Shown here: piece by piece, positions 8,071 through 15,813 of the stretch
Position numbering within the stretch: the first letter of the stretch is position 1
How the letters are laid out: every line of letters starts with the position of its first letter
Assembly (NCBI GenBank): GCA_018400715.1
Contig: JAGYME010000008.1
Location: 1 to 58,356 of the forward strand
From: Candidatus Bipolaricaulota bacterium
Lineage (GTDB): Bacteria > Bipolaricaulota > Bipolaricaulia > M55B111
DNA length: 58,356 nt
Direction: 5' to 3'
The notes under the pieces: model-generated
What the model saw: only the letters and a program-made list of their open reading frames with translations
The model's database searches: none
Told to the model about the DNA's origin: nothing
Position numbers and translations under genes: made by a program

Positions 8071-10571
8071 GGGTGGCGGAGTTCTTCTACCGCAAAGCGG
8101 GTCGCTCCAAGCTCATCGACCGTGAAACGAGCAGTATCCTCGTCAACGGTGAAACATAATACCTGCCATCCGTCCTTTACAAACCTTTTTAGCTGGCCGA
8201 TCGCCTTCCGTTTGCGGTCCACGTGATAGAAGAGGAACGGGTCATCCAGAATCAAGAAGGCCGGAGCTGTCGGGATACCGTCCAGGAGCGCCAGTCGCGT
8301 CGCATATAGGAGGTGCCTTCGTCCCCCGCTACTCAAGGCACCCTCGCCGTACTGAACGTCCCCCTCACGAATTAAGAACTCCCCCTCCTCGAAGTCGAAT
8401 TCCACGTCGAACTCCGCCCCCATAACCTCGGAGAATAGATCTCCCACGTTACGCTCCTCCCCCTCGGAGCTCTTCAAGTAGGCGTCCAGGCTCTCGACGT
8501 ATTCGGAGGTGGTCCGCTCCAGGGCCCGCCGGGCAACCTGACCTGCCAGGCGGTCGACCGTGAACTCCTCCAGTTCATTCAGGTACCGTTCCCGTCTGTC
8601 GAAGACCTCCCGGGGCTGCCTCGGGTCCAGACCTCTCTTTCGCAGCGAAGTCTTTACCTCCTCGAGGTCGTCCTCTAGGGACTTCAACTCCCCCCTCTTT
8701 CTCTCCAGTTGGTTATCAACCTCCCCCTTCCTCTCCCGCAACTTTCCGGTCCCCCCTGCCTCGTCACCTTCAGGGGAATACCCGGAGGAATTAATCTCTT
8801 TCTCCAGTCTATCTATTTCGCCCTGCGCCATCTCCAACAGCTCCTCGAAACTACGCCGCTTCCCGTCCAGTTCGCCGGCCAGAAGACCTTTTGCCTCTCT
8901 GAACTCCTCCTCCACTTCCCGCTTTTCTTCCAGGAGTCCTGTTAACTCTTCCAGGTCGGCCGAGCCCGTTCGATCGCGGAGCTCGCTCAACTTCGCCCGC
9001 GCATCTCTTATCCTCCTCACGGCCTCCTCACCGTCGCTCCGGAGTGCCTCCTCACGTTCCTCCAGTTCCGATATCTCATCCGGCAGCTCTTTCTTCTCCT
9101 CTTCCAGCTCACCTAAACGGTCCTTCAACCTGGTCAACTCCTCGTTAACCGTGTCCAGCCCCCTTTCTTCTCTGACCTTCTTATAGGTGGTATTCGGCAA
9201 GTCCCTGGCTAACCGGTCGATCCGATCTGTCCCGTAGACCCTCTCATCGAGGAGAGCTTTATACCTGCCGTTGAACTGCCCCTCAACCTTCTTCTCCAGA
9301 GAGTCTATCTCGGTCGAAAGCTGATTGTAGGCCCTCCCGGTCCCCATGAGCCAGATCAAGCCAAGCAGGCCGGGGATACCTACCGTCCCCAGGAGAGGAG
9401 TCGACAGGGAGGTAAAGATAATCCCGATCAGGATCAACCCCCCGAACAGTAGACCGAGGCCGACCCTGTTGTTCCAGGTTACCCGTAGATTCTCCAGCTT
9501 CTCCCTCTTTCTCCTAATTTCAGCTATCGGACGGTGGATTTCGCTGTAGACGAACTCGTTCTCCTCTCTCCTTCTCTCCTCAGCCACCCCTTCTCCTTCC
9601 TTTTTTTCGCGCTCCAGCCGTCTCAACCGATCGCGCAAACTGGCTATTTCCTTATCGATCCCGGAGTTCAACCTATCTCTCTTCTTCTCCCCCTCCACGA
9701 CGATACCTTTCAACCTCTCCCGCAGCGTGTAACCGTCGTAATCAGCGACCTCAAGAAGGGACCTTCCCCCCGCTAATTTTGACCTTGCGTCCTCCCACTT
9801 TTGGACGAGAGAGGAATCTACCCCGGAGTACCTTTCCAGCTCGTCCCTCGCCCGGCCAGCCCTCTCCATTAACTCCTCGATCCTCAACTTACGTGCAAGA
9901 TCGAGCTTTACCCTCACCTCCTCCGCCTCGTCCTCAAGATCTTCTACTTCGGACCTCTTCTCGTCGGCCGCGGCGGTTAGTTCCTCTAACTCGAGTAACT
10001 CCTCCTTAATCTCCGGAAAATCCTCGAGAAAGGAAAGTATTTCGTTCTCTATCCTGTCCTTTATCTTGGGTGGCCTCGTCCCCTGTCTATTGCTCCAATC
10101 TCCCCCTTCCGTAATACCGAACGCGTCGAGGAGGTCGGAGTCAACCCGCTCGATCTTCTCCGTTCTGGCACCCGAAACGAGGGAAGCTACGGCATTCATA
10201 ACCGTACTCCGCTCCCACCTCTCCGAGACGAGCTTGTTATCTCCCGCCCTTATACATAACAGGCGGAAGAGGGCCTCCTCCCACCCCAGGAGGTCCTGCA
10301 GTTCTGCGGCGCCGTCGTCTAGACGGAAATGATAAGTTTTATCCCCGTCCGACAAACTTACCTCTACTCCCTCTTCCCTGCCCTCGTACCTCTCCGGTAC
10401 GGTAAACAACGTTGACCCCTTTCGCGGTAAAAACAGGCTCCGGATCAAGATATCCACCAGGGAGGTCTTGCCGGTCATGTTGTCGTCGTAAACCACGCTA
10501 ACGTCAGGGACGGTCCAGTCTACCTCTGTTAGAGGGCCGTATTTGTCAGCTAGGATCCGTTCGATTTTCAC
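8061..10571 (-). CDS. YhaN/SbcC-like AAA ATPase with long coiled coils
   Basis: This 836-residue SMC/Rad50-like ATPase has an N-terminal P-loop region (YDDNMTGKTS), long Glu/Lys/Arg-rich coiled coils from about 175 to 690, and a C-terminal head with signature LSSGGRRHLLYATRL and Walker B LILDDPF. Two hydrophobic helices near residues 370-410 interrupt the coil, as in YhaN. The first P-loop glycine is Asp, which is unusual. It starts with GTG nine bases after the nuclease gene, forming the normal two-gene pair. A role in DNA-end processing is inferred from SbcCD and YhaNO. Confidence 0.85.
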   Translation of the reverse strand: MKIERILADKYGPLTEVDWTVPDVSVVYDDNMTGKTSLVDILIRSLFLPRKGSTLFTVPERYEGREEGVEVSLSDGDKTYHFRLDDGAAELQDLLGWEEALFRLLCIRAGDNKLVSERWERSTVMNAVASLVSGARTEKIERVDSDLLDAFGITEGGDWSNRQGTRPPKIKDRIENEILSFLEDFPEIKEELLELEELTAAADEKRSEVEDLEDEAEEVRVKLDLARKLRIEELMERAGRARDELERYSGVDSSLVQKWEDARSKLAGGRSLLEVADYDGYTLRERLKGIVVEGEKKRDRLNSGIDKEIASLRDRLRRLEREKKEGEGVAEERRREENEFVYSEIHRPIAEIRRKREKLENLRVTWNNRVGLGLLFGGLILIGIIFTSLSTPLLGTVGIPGLLGLIWLMGTGRAYNQLSTEIDSLEKKVEGQFNGRYKALLDERVYGTDRIDRLARDLPNTTYKKVREERGLDTVNEELTRLKDRLGELEEEKKELPDEISELEEREEALRSDGEEAVRRIRDARAKLSELRDRTGSADLEELTGLLEEKREVEEEFREAKGLLAGELDGKRRSFEELLEMAQGEIDRLEKEINSSGYSPEGDEAGGTGKLRERKGEVDNQLERKRGELKSLEDDLEEVKTSLRKRGLDPRQPREVFDRRERYLNELEEFTVDRLAGQVARRALERTTSEYVESLDAYLKSSEGEERNVGDLFSEVMGAEFDVEFDFEEGEFLIREGDVQYGEGALSSGGRRHLLYATRLALLDGIPTAPAFLILDDPFLFYHVDRKRKAIGQLKRFVKDGWQVLCFTVDEDTARFTVDELGATRFAVEELRHPQR

Positions 10572-10580
10572 GTGTAGCCG

Positions 10581-11759
10581 TCACTCCTCCAGTCGGTCGG
10601 CCATAACCCTGAGCGACTTCTTCAGGGCCCGACGCCTGATCTTATCCGGCGTCAATTCCAGGCCGAGGTCTCCGTGATCGCACGGGAGTCGGTCCCCAAG
10701 GAATAGCTCGGATAGCTCGCGGATTTCCGAATCCTCAAGGCCGGTGACCTCGTCCATGAACTTTGACACGATCGGCCTGTCCAGCGTTTCCACTCCGGCC
10801 AGATCCCAGTCGAGCTCGACCTCGTAGTATTCGTCCCTATAACCGCCGATGACATCTTCCATCGACCTCCTCACCTTCCGCTCGTCTTCGGTACCCAAAA
10901 ACCCCTCGACGGTTATTATCAACCAACGACGGCGGTCCCCGTCCAGGCTTTCCAGCCTCTCTCGTAAACGCCCTGTACCGTTATCTTCCTCGTCCGGAAG
11001 GACGAAGATCCTTTCTCTCCGATAATACCAGGAACCCGGAGATCTAACCGGGTACTTATCGAGGCGGACCTCTCCTTCCGGAGACAGGTGAATCACCTCG
11101 TAAAACTTACGTGAAAAATCGTCCTTCGCCGCTGGAAGGGGCGAGCCGGTGTAAAGGTAGTGCCGTCCCCCCTCGACGAAGTGATCGAACCGGTGCCAGT
11201 GCCCAAGGACGACGGCGTTCAACCCCCGGTCGGGTAGTCCCTCCGGGTATATGAGGAAATCGCGTTCACCGCCCTGACGCGAGATTCCAGAGTAGATATA
11301 CTCCCTGTCGGGATAAACCAGGCTCCCGTGGGCAAGCAAGATAGAAGGCTCCTTCACGTCCTTACCGTCAAGTTCACGGAAATAAGCCGTCGAACTTTCT
11401 CCCCTCAGGTATGGCAGGCCGTAAACAGTAACCTTCCTTCCATCCTTCTGGAAGGCGTAGCTTCGCTCGTCCCTGTCGAGGACCCTTACACCCTCCCCGA
11501 GGTAGGTGCCGGAAGTAAGGTCATTATCGTGGTTCCCAGGGACGGTTATCAGCGGCATCCCGATAGAAACCTCTTCGACCAGGTCGACGAACTCCCCTCT
11601 GAGCCTCCGAAACGCTGAATTGTTATCGAATAGGTCTCCGGAGATGAGCACGCCGTCGACGTCCCGACGGTCACCCTGTGAGATAATCCACGCGAACGCC
11701 TCGAACCGCTCAGGATGGTCCTCGGACAGGTGTACGTCGCCGGTTACCAAAAACTTCAC
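10581..11759 (-). CDS. YhaO/SbcD-like metallophosphoesterase
   Basis: This 392-residue protein is a Mre11/SbcD-type nuclease partner of the coiled-coil ATPase encoded next. The metal motifs appear in order: TGDVHL (D-x-H), SGDLFD, PGNHDND, LAHGS and GHWH. About 170 C-terminal residues form the capping and ATPase-contact region and are very acidic. The two genes are nine bases apart on the same strand. The upstream region is shared with the divergent TatT-guaA operon. Confidence 0.9.
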   Translation of the reverse strand: MKFLVTGDVHLSEDHPERFEAFAWIISQGDRRDVDGVLISGDLFDNNSAFRRLRGEFVDLVEEVSIGMPLITVPGNHDNDLTSGTYLGEGVRVLDRDERSYAFQKDGRKVTVYGLPYLRGESSTAYFRELDGKDVKEPSILLAHGSLVYPDREYIYSGISRQGGERDFLIYPEGLPDRGLNAVVLGHWHRFDHFVEGGRHYLYTGSPLPAAKDDFSRKFYEVIHLSPEGEVRLDKYPVRSPGSWYYRRERIFVLPDEEDNGTGRLRERLESLDGDRRRWLIITVEGFLGTEDERKVRRSMEDVIGGYRDEYYEVELDWDLAGVETLDRPIVSKFMDEVTGLEDSEIRELSELFLGDRLPCDHGDLGLELTPDKIRRRALKKSLRVMADRLEE

Positions 11760-12024
11760 CTTCGTCTCCCCCCTTCAAATCGAACAGTCCCGCGTCTAGC
11801 CGCTTGAGTCCGCCCGGTTTAAGCTATCCAATGGTATTATATGTCATCCTGCTTGGAAACCCAGGAGGAAATAGACGAGGGACTTGTTTATTATCCTCAT
11901 TAACCCAGGTATAATTGTTCTAATCTTATGACCCAACTTGGGCGACCGAATTAAATAAACGCAAGTTATCCTTAAAATCTTACTTAGAAACTGGGAGCGC
12001 GAGAGTAAATCGCACAGATTAGAT
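11760..12024. other. Divergent intergenic region between yhaO-like and TatT-like genes
   Basis: This 265-base gap carries the second copy of the conserved leader element (11932-12022) on the plus strand. TTAAAAT near 11973 is a possible -10 box that would place the element's 31-base block in the 5' leader. No open reading frame with a ribosome-binding site was seen. Confidence 0.5.
11932..12022 (+). promoter_or_regulatory. Conserved leader element, copy 2 (upstream of TatT-guaA)
   Basis: The block at 11992-12022 is 28/31 identical to the ribE-side block (2026-1996, minus strand). CCCAACTTGGGCGA at 11932-11945 matches 12 of 14 bases of 2071-2058. The spacing between blocks is 60 bases from start to start here and 45 at ribE. 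Here the element ends two bases before the ATG and takes the place where a ribosome-binding site would be. Confidence 0.5.
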
Positions 12025-12915
12025 ATGAGAAAAATACACTACACGCCTATTGCTGCCCTGCTCCTCGTCACCCTGGTCTTTGCTCTGACACCCGGGGATG
12101 TTGCCTCGGGGAAATCCCGGTTACAGGCCCTTCTATCACGGGCAGGCGAGGCAGCGGACGATGCCCGGTTCGAAACGAGAACGGAGGCTCAACTCCGCCA
12201 GGCGGTGGAGCTCTACGAACAGGCCTTGAAAATTGATCCCGACAACGGGGAGGCGTTGACCATGCTGTCTCTGGGTTACTTTACCCTCGCCGAAGCTTAC
12301 CTGGGGGGTGAGGAAAAATACAAATCCTACGACAGGGGCTACGAATACGGACTGAGAAGCCTCCGGACAAACGAGGACTTCGACGAACTTTACGAAAAGA
12401 AGGGGTTCGCCGCGTTAAAGGACCTTCCGGGATCGGTAACGGACGTGGAGGCGGTCTTCTGGACGGGGGCTAACCTGGGCAGATCGTCCGAAGCTAAAGG
12501 AGTCCTGGAGTCCCTAAATACCTTGCCGGCACTCGTAGAATTGAACCGTCGGGTGCTGGAATTGGACGAGGACTTCCTCGGCGGCGGTGCCCACCGGGCC
12601 CTCGGTTCCATATCGGCTGAGGTGCTCAAACGGTCCCCGCTGACCTTCTTTCAGATCCACAACCACGGGTTCAACTGGGAGAAGAGCGAGGAACACTTCT
12701 TGAGGGGAATTGAACTGGCTCCAGAGTGCCTGGAGAACTACTACTCCTACGCCAAGTACTACGCCCTCAACAGAAACGAGAAGGAACTGGCCTGGGAAAA
12801 CCTGGAAAAGGTAATAGCCCGCCCCCTCGGGGAGGAGTTCCCCCTGATCAACTCCATGGCGAAGAGAAAAACGGAGGAGACTTTAGAAGAGGTGGATTTT
12901 AACGAAGATGGATAG
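12025..12915 (+). CDS. TatT-like TPR protein (TRAP transporter T-component family)
   Basis: This 296-residue exported protein starts with a signal sequence (hydrophobic residues about 9-24, no lipobox cysteine). Helical TPR-like repeats follow, with AVELYEQALKIDPDNGEAL early and EEHFLRGIELAPECLENYY late. The middle segment, VEAVFWTGANLGRSSEA and then ELNRRVLELDEDFLGGGAHR, resembles the TatT family, whose best-known member assists a periplasmic TRAP transporter. No TRAP genes lie nearby. The gene overlaps guaA by eight bases. No ribosome-binding site is visible. Confidence 0.7.
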   Translation: MRKIHYTPIAALLLVTLVFALTPGDVASGKSRLQALLSRAGEAADDARFETRTEAQLRQAVELYEQALKIDPDNGEALTMLSLGYFTLAEAYLGGEEKYKSYDRGYEYGLRSLRTNEDFDELYEKKGFAALKDLPGSVTDVEAVFWTGANLGRSSEAKGVLESLNTLPALVELNRRVLELDEDFLGGGAHRALGSISAEVLKRSPLTFFQIHNHGFNWEKSEEHFLRGIELAPECLENYYSYAKYYALNRNEKELAWENLEKVIARPLGEEFPLINSMAKRKTEETLEEVDFNEDG

Positions 12916-14437
12916 AATTGGCGTTCTCGACTTCGGAGGACAGTACTCTCACCTAATTGGCCGCAGAATAAGGGACCTCGGCGTCTTTGCCAGGGTCTTT
13001 CCGGCGGAGGTTAGCGCGGAGGAGCTCGCCGGAACGGACGGGATAAAGGGACTGGTATTCTCGGGCGGCGCGGCGTCCGTTCACGGAGAGAGTTCTCCTA
13101 AACCGGACCCCAAAATCCTCGACCTTGACCTCCCGGTCCTAGGTATATGTTACGGCCACCAGCTGCTTGCCCACCTGCTCGGAGGAAAGGTAGTTTCCGG
13201 GGCGACTGGAGAGTACGGGACTACGGTCCTAGAAATCGCCGGAGGGGGATCTAGACTTCTCAACCGGGTAAATGAAGAGACGGAGGTCTGGATGAACCAC
13301 AAGGACGCGGTCACCGGTCCCCCGCCCGGGGCCAGAATAACGGGTCGGACGGAGGAGAGTCCCGTCGCTGTTTTTGAAGACGACGGCCGAAACCTTTATG
13401 GGGTACAATTTCACCCCGAAGTGACTCATACGGAAGAAGGAGACCGGATATTGGAAAACTACGCGGTGGAAATCTGCGGAGCCGAACGGTCCTGGGACCC
13501 GGTCAACCTGGTACCACAAATGATTGAGGACGTAAAACGCGAAATCGGAGATAAAAGGGCGATCATCGGCCTATCGGGAGGAGTCGACTCTTCCACTGCA
13601 GCGAAGATCGTGGGGGAAGCAATTGGAGAAAACCTAACGGCAGTATACGTGGACACCGGCCTCATGAGGGAAGGTGAAACGGACTCAATCCGCGACGGGT
13701 TCAAGGAAGAGGACCTCCAGTTAAAGGTAATCGACGCGAGCGACCGTTTCTTGGACGGACTGGCAGGGGTTACGGACCCTGAAAGGAAGAGGAAAATAAT
13801 CGGCAAGACGTTCATCGACTCGTTCACGGACGTCGCCGAAGACCTGGGAGCGGAAGTACTGGTCCAGGGTACCATCTACTCGGACCGCATAGAGAGCGGG
13901 TCTACCACTCATTCGGACACGATTAAGTCTCACCATAACGTGGGCGGGATTCCCGAGGAGATGGACCTTGAGATCTACGAACCGCTTAAGGAACTTTACA
14001 AAGACGAGGTCCGACGGATAGCGACCGAGGTAGGGGTCCCCGACGAAATAGTTCACCGCCACGTATTTCCCGGACCCGGACTGGCTATCAGGGTCATCGG
14101 CGAGGTGACGCCGAAACGGGTGGAGATCGTCAGGCGGGCGAGCAGGATAATCGAAGAGGGGCTGCGCGAAGCGGGGCTATACGAGAAGGTATGGATGGGT
14201 TTTGCCGTACTGTTGCCGATCAAGAGCGTCGGAGTTCAGGGAGACCTGCGGAGTTATAAATATCCCGTCGCCATCAGGATAGTCGAATCCGAGGACGCGA
14301 TGACGGCCAACTTCTCCAGAATACCCTACGACGTCCTGGAGGACATATCCACAAGCATTACCAACGAGATCGGGGAGGTCAATCGGGTGGTTTACGACAT
14401 ATCGAACAAACCACCGGCAACAATGGAGTGGGAATAG
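12908..14437 (+). CDS. guaA: GMP synthase (glutamine-hydrolysing)
   Basis: This 509-residue enzyme makes GMP from XMP, ATP and glutamine. The N-terminal class I amidotransferase has its cysteine in GICYGHQL and its His/Glu in GVQFHPEVTH. The ATP-pyrophosphatase domain has the PP-loop LSGGVDSSTAA. The C-terminal dimerisation domain ends in the expected KPPATMEWE. The start ATG lies inside the end of the TatT-like gene, so translation is probably coupled. GMP feeds GTP, the substrate of RibBA. Confidence 0.97.
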   Translation: MDRIGVLDFGGQYSHLIGRRIRDLGVFARVFPAEVSAEELAGTDGIKGLVFSGGAASVHGESSPKPDPKILDLDLPVLGICYGHQLLAHLLGGKVVSGATGEYGTTVLEIAGGGSRLLNRVNEETEVWMNHKDAVTGPPPGARITGRTEESPVAVFEDDGRNLYGVQFHPEVTHTEEGDRILENYAVEICGAERSWDPVNLVPQMIEDVKREIGDKRAIIGLSGGVDSSTAAKIVGEAIGENLTAVYVDTGLMREGETDSIRDGFKEEDLQLKVIDASDRFLDGLAGVTDPERKRKIIGKTFIDSFTDVAEDLGAEVLVQGTIYSDRIESGSTTHSDTIKSHHNVGGIPEEMDLEIYEPLKELYKDEVRRIATEVGVPDEIVHRHVFPGPGLAIRVIGEVTPKRVEIVRRASRIIEEGLREAGLYEKVWMGFAVLLPIKSVGVQGDLRSYKYPVAIRIVESEDAMTANFSRIPYDVLEDISTSITNEIGEVNRVVYDISNKPPATMEWE

Positions 14438-14489
14438 GCCAATCCTTTCTGTCTGAACCTGAACAATTTCCTCAGAGAAGTGGTTTTCC

Positions 14490-14518
14490 TTGACAAACAC
14501 AGGCTATATTGCTATTCT
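14490..14518 (+). promoter_or_regulatory. Promoter of the Lrp-type gene, leaderless geometry
   Basis: TTGACA (14490-14495), 17 bases, then TATTCT (14513-14518). The ATG at 14525 is only six bases past the -10 box, so transcription should start at or beside the start codon. No ribosome-binding site is present. Confidence 0.75.
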
Positions 14519-14524
14519 AGTTGT

Positions 14525-14974
14525 ATGAAATTAAGAGACAGAGATATAGAAATTCTGAGGTTTCTGGGCCAGGACAGCAGGATGTCGTTAAGACACATAG
14601 CCAAGGAACTGGGGGTATCACCCACGACGGTGAGTAACCGAGTACAGAAAATGAAGGACGGGGGGGTTATAAAGAAGTTCAACCTCAAGGTCGACTTCAA
14701 TGAACTCGACTACTCGCTAACGGCAATCATAAAGGTTAAGGCCAAGAGCGACGACCTTTCCAAGGTGCTCGAGGAATTGGAGAACTACGACTGTCTTACT
14801 CACATTTACGAGACTACGGGGGATTTTGACGTAATCAGCATCGGCAAGTTCAAGAGCAGAAAGGAGATGACGGAACAGCTCGTTGACCTTGTTCAGTGTC
14901 CTCACGTAGAAACGACGAATACGTCGCTGGTGCTATCGACCTTAAGGGAGTACGAGAATTCCGGCCTCATTTAG
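14525..14974 (+). CDS. Lrp/AsnC-family transcription regulator
   Basis: This 149-residue regulator has an N-terminal winged helix-turn-helix (MSLRHIAKELGVSPTTVSNR) and a C-terminal RAM ligand-binding domain typical of the feast/famine family. The ATG at 14525 is chosen because the promoter lies directly before it; an upstream GTG at 14480 would overlap the -35 box. It is transcribed apart from guaA. The ligand, probably an amino acid, and the targets cannot be read from the sequence. It may be autoregulated, as many relatives are. Confidence 0.9.
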   Translation: MKLRDRDIEILRFLGQDSRMSLRHIAKELGVSPTTVSNRVQKMKDGGVIKKFNLKVDFNELDYSLTAIIKVKAKSDDLSKVLEELENYDCLTHIYETTGDFDVISIGKFKSRKEMTEQLVDLVQCPHVETTNTSLVLSTLREYENSGLI

Positions 14975-15018
14975 TTCAGTCCGTACTTCAGAATATTTAT
15001 ATTTGACCGGAGAGAACT

Positions 15019-15693
15019 ATGGAAGATATTGGGAAAGTAAAAATTTTTAGCGATCTCAGCGAGAGAAGTCTTAGCGAACTGCAGGAAGAGATAAAGTACA
15101 TCGAGTATGGACCCGAAGAGATCATATTCCAGGAGGGCGCTCCTTCGTTCGGCTTTTACATAATCCACAACGGCCTCGTGAAGCTGGTAAAACGCACGCT
15201 TAGGGGCAAGAAACAGATCCTTAAGATGTCTGGCCCGGGCGAGTTCATCGGGGAAACCACGCTGTTTGACAAGGGCGCGCATATCGCATTTGCCAAGACC
15301 CTGACGGAAACTAAGGTAGGGTTTATCGAACGGGGCAACTTCTTTTATTTCCTAGAAAAGCATCCCGAAATAGTCTTTAGAATCTTCGCCAAGATGTCGG
15401 AAGAGATGAAGGCATTTCAAAGCAAGCTAGCCGAGCGTTCCTACAACAGCAGCAAGGAACGGCTAGCGAGGTTTATCCTCAGACTGGGAAAAGAGGGGAT
15501 CGAGCTTTCCCGGTCCGAGCTGGCCGAGCTGGCCGGCGTCTCGTCGAAGACGGCAATACGCACTCTGGGCGAACTCGAGGACCGGGGATTCATAAAGATG
15601 AAGGACAGGAAGATTGAGATCCTCGACGAAGAAAGTATCGCAAACCTAGCGACCACGCTACCAATAAGCCTGGACAAGAACATTATTATCTAG
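15019..15693 (+). CDS. CRP/FNR-family transcription regulator
   Basis: This 224-residue regulator has an N-terminal cyclic-nucleotide-binding-type barrel (about 10-125, with QEGAPSFGFYIIHNGLVKL), a long dimerisation helix, and a C-terminal helix-turn-helix (SRSELAELAGVSSKTAIRTL). The iron-sulfur cysteines of FNR are absent. It follows the Lrp-type gene by 44 bases with its own ribosome-binding site GGAGAGA. The HTH is of the redox/anaerobic subgroup style, but the effector is unknown. Confidence 0.9.
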   Translation: MEDIGKVKIFSDLSERSLSELQEEIKYIEYGPEEIIFQEGAPSFGFYIIHNGLVKLVKRTLRGKKQILKMSGPGEFIGETTLFDKGAHIAFAKTLTETKVGFIERGNFFYFLEKHPEIVFRIFAKMSEEMKAFQSKLAERSYNSSKERLARFILRLGKEGIELSRSELAELAGVSSKTAIRTLGELEDRGFIKMKDRKIEILDEESIANLATTLPISLDKNIII

Positions 15694-15776
15694 TTTTTCC
15701 CCCGATCAAGTGATGATTGTCCTTGTGGTTCGGTAACTTATGTGGTATTTTGAGTGATCGATGTACCGCTAGAAAT

Positions 15777-15794
15777 TTTGTTATCGATAACAAA
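15777..15794. promoter_or_regulatory. Perfect 18-bp palindrome before the histidine kinase gene
   Basis: TTTGTTATCGATAACAAA reads the same on both strands and lies 20 bases before the kinase start. Length and symmetry fit a dimeric repressor or activator site. Its half-sites TTGTTATC and GATAACAA recur after the response-regulator gene. Confidence 0.6.
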
Positions 15795-15813
15795 CCCACG
15801 TGCGTGAGTCCAG

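Noticed and set aside
8560..9186. Ser/Arg-rich plus-strand frame inside the YhaN-like gene
   Set aside because: It is the complement of Glu/Lys/Arg-rich coiled-coil codons, so the Ser/Arg bias is an artefact.
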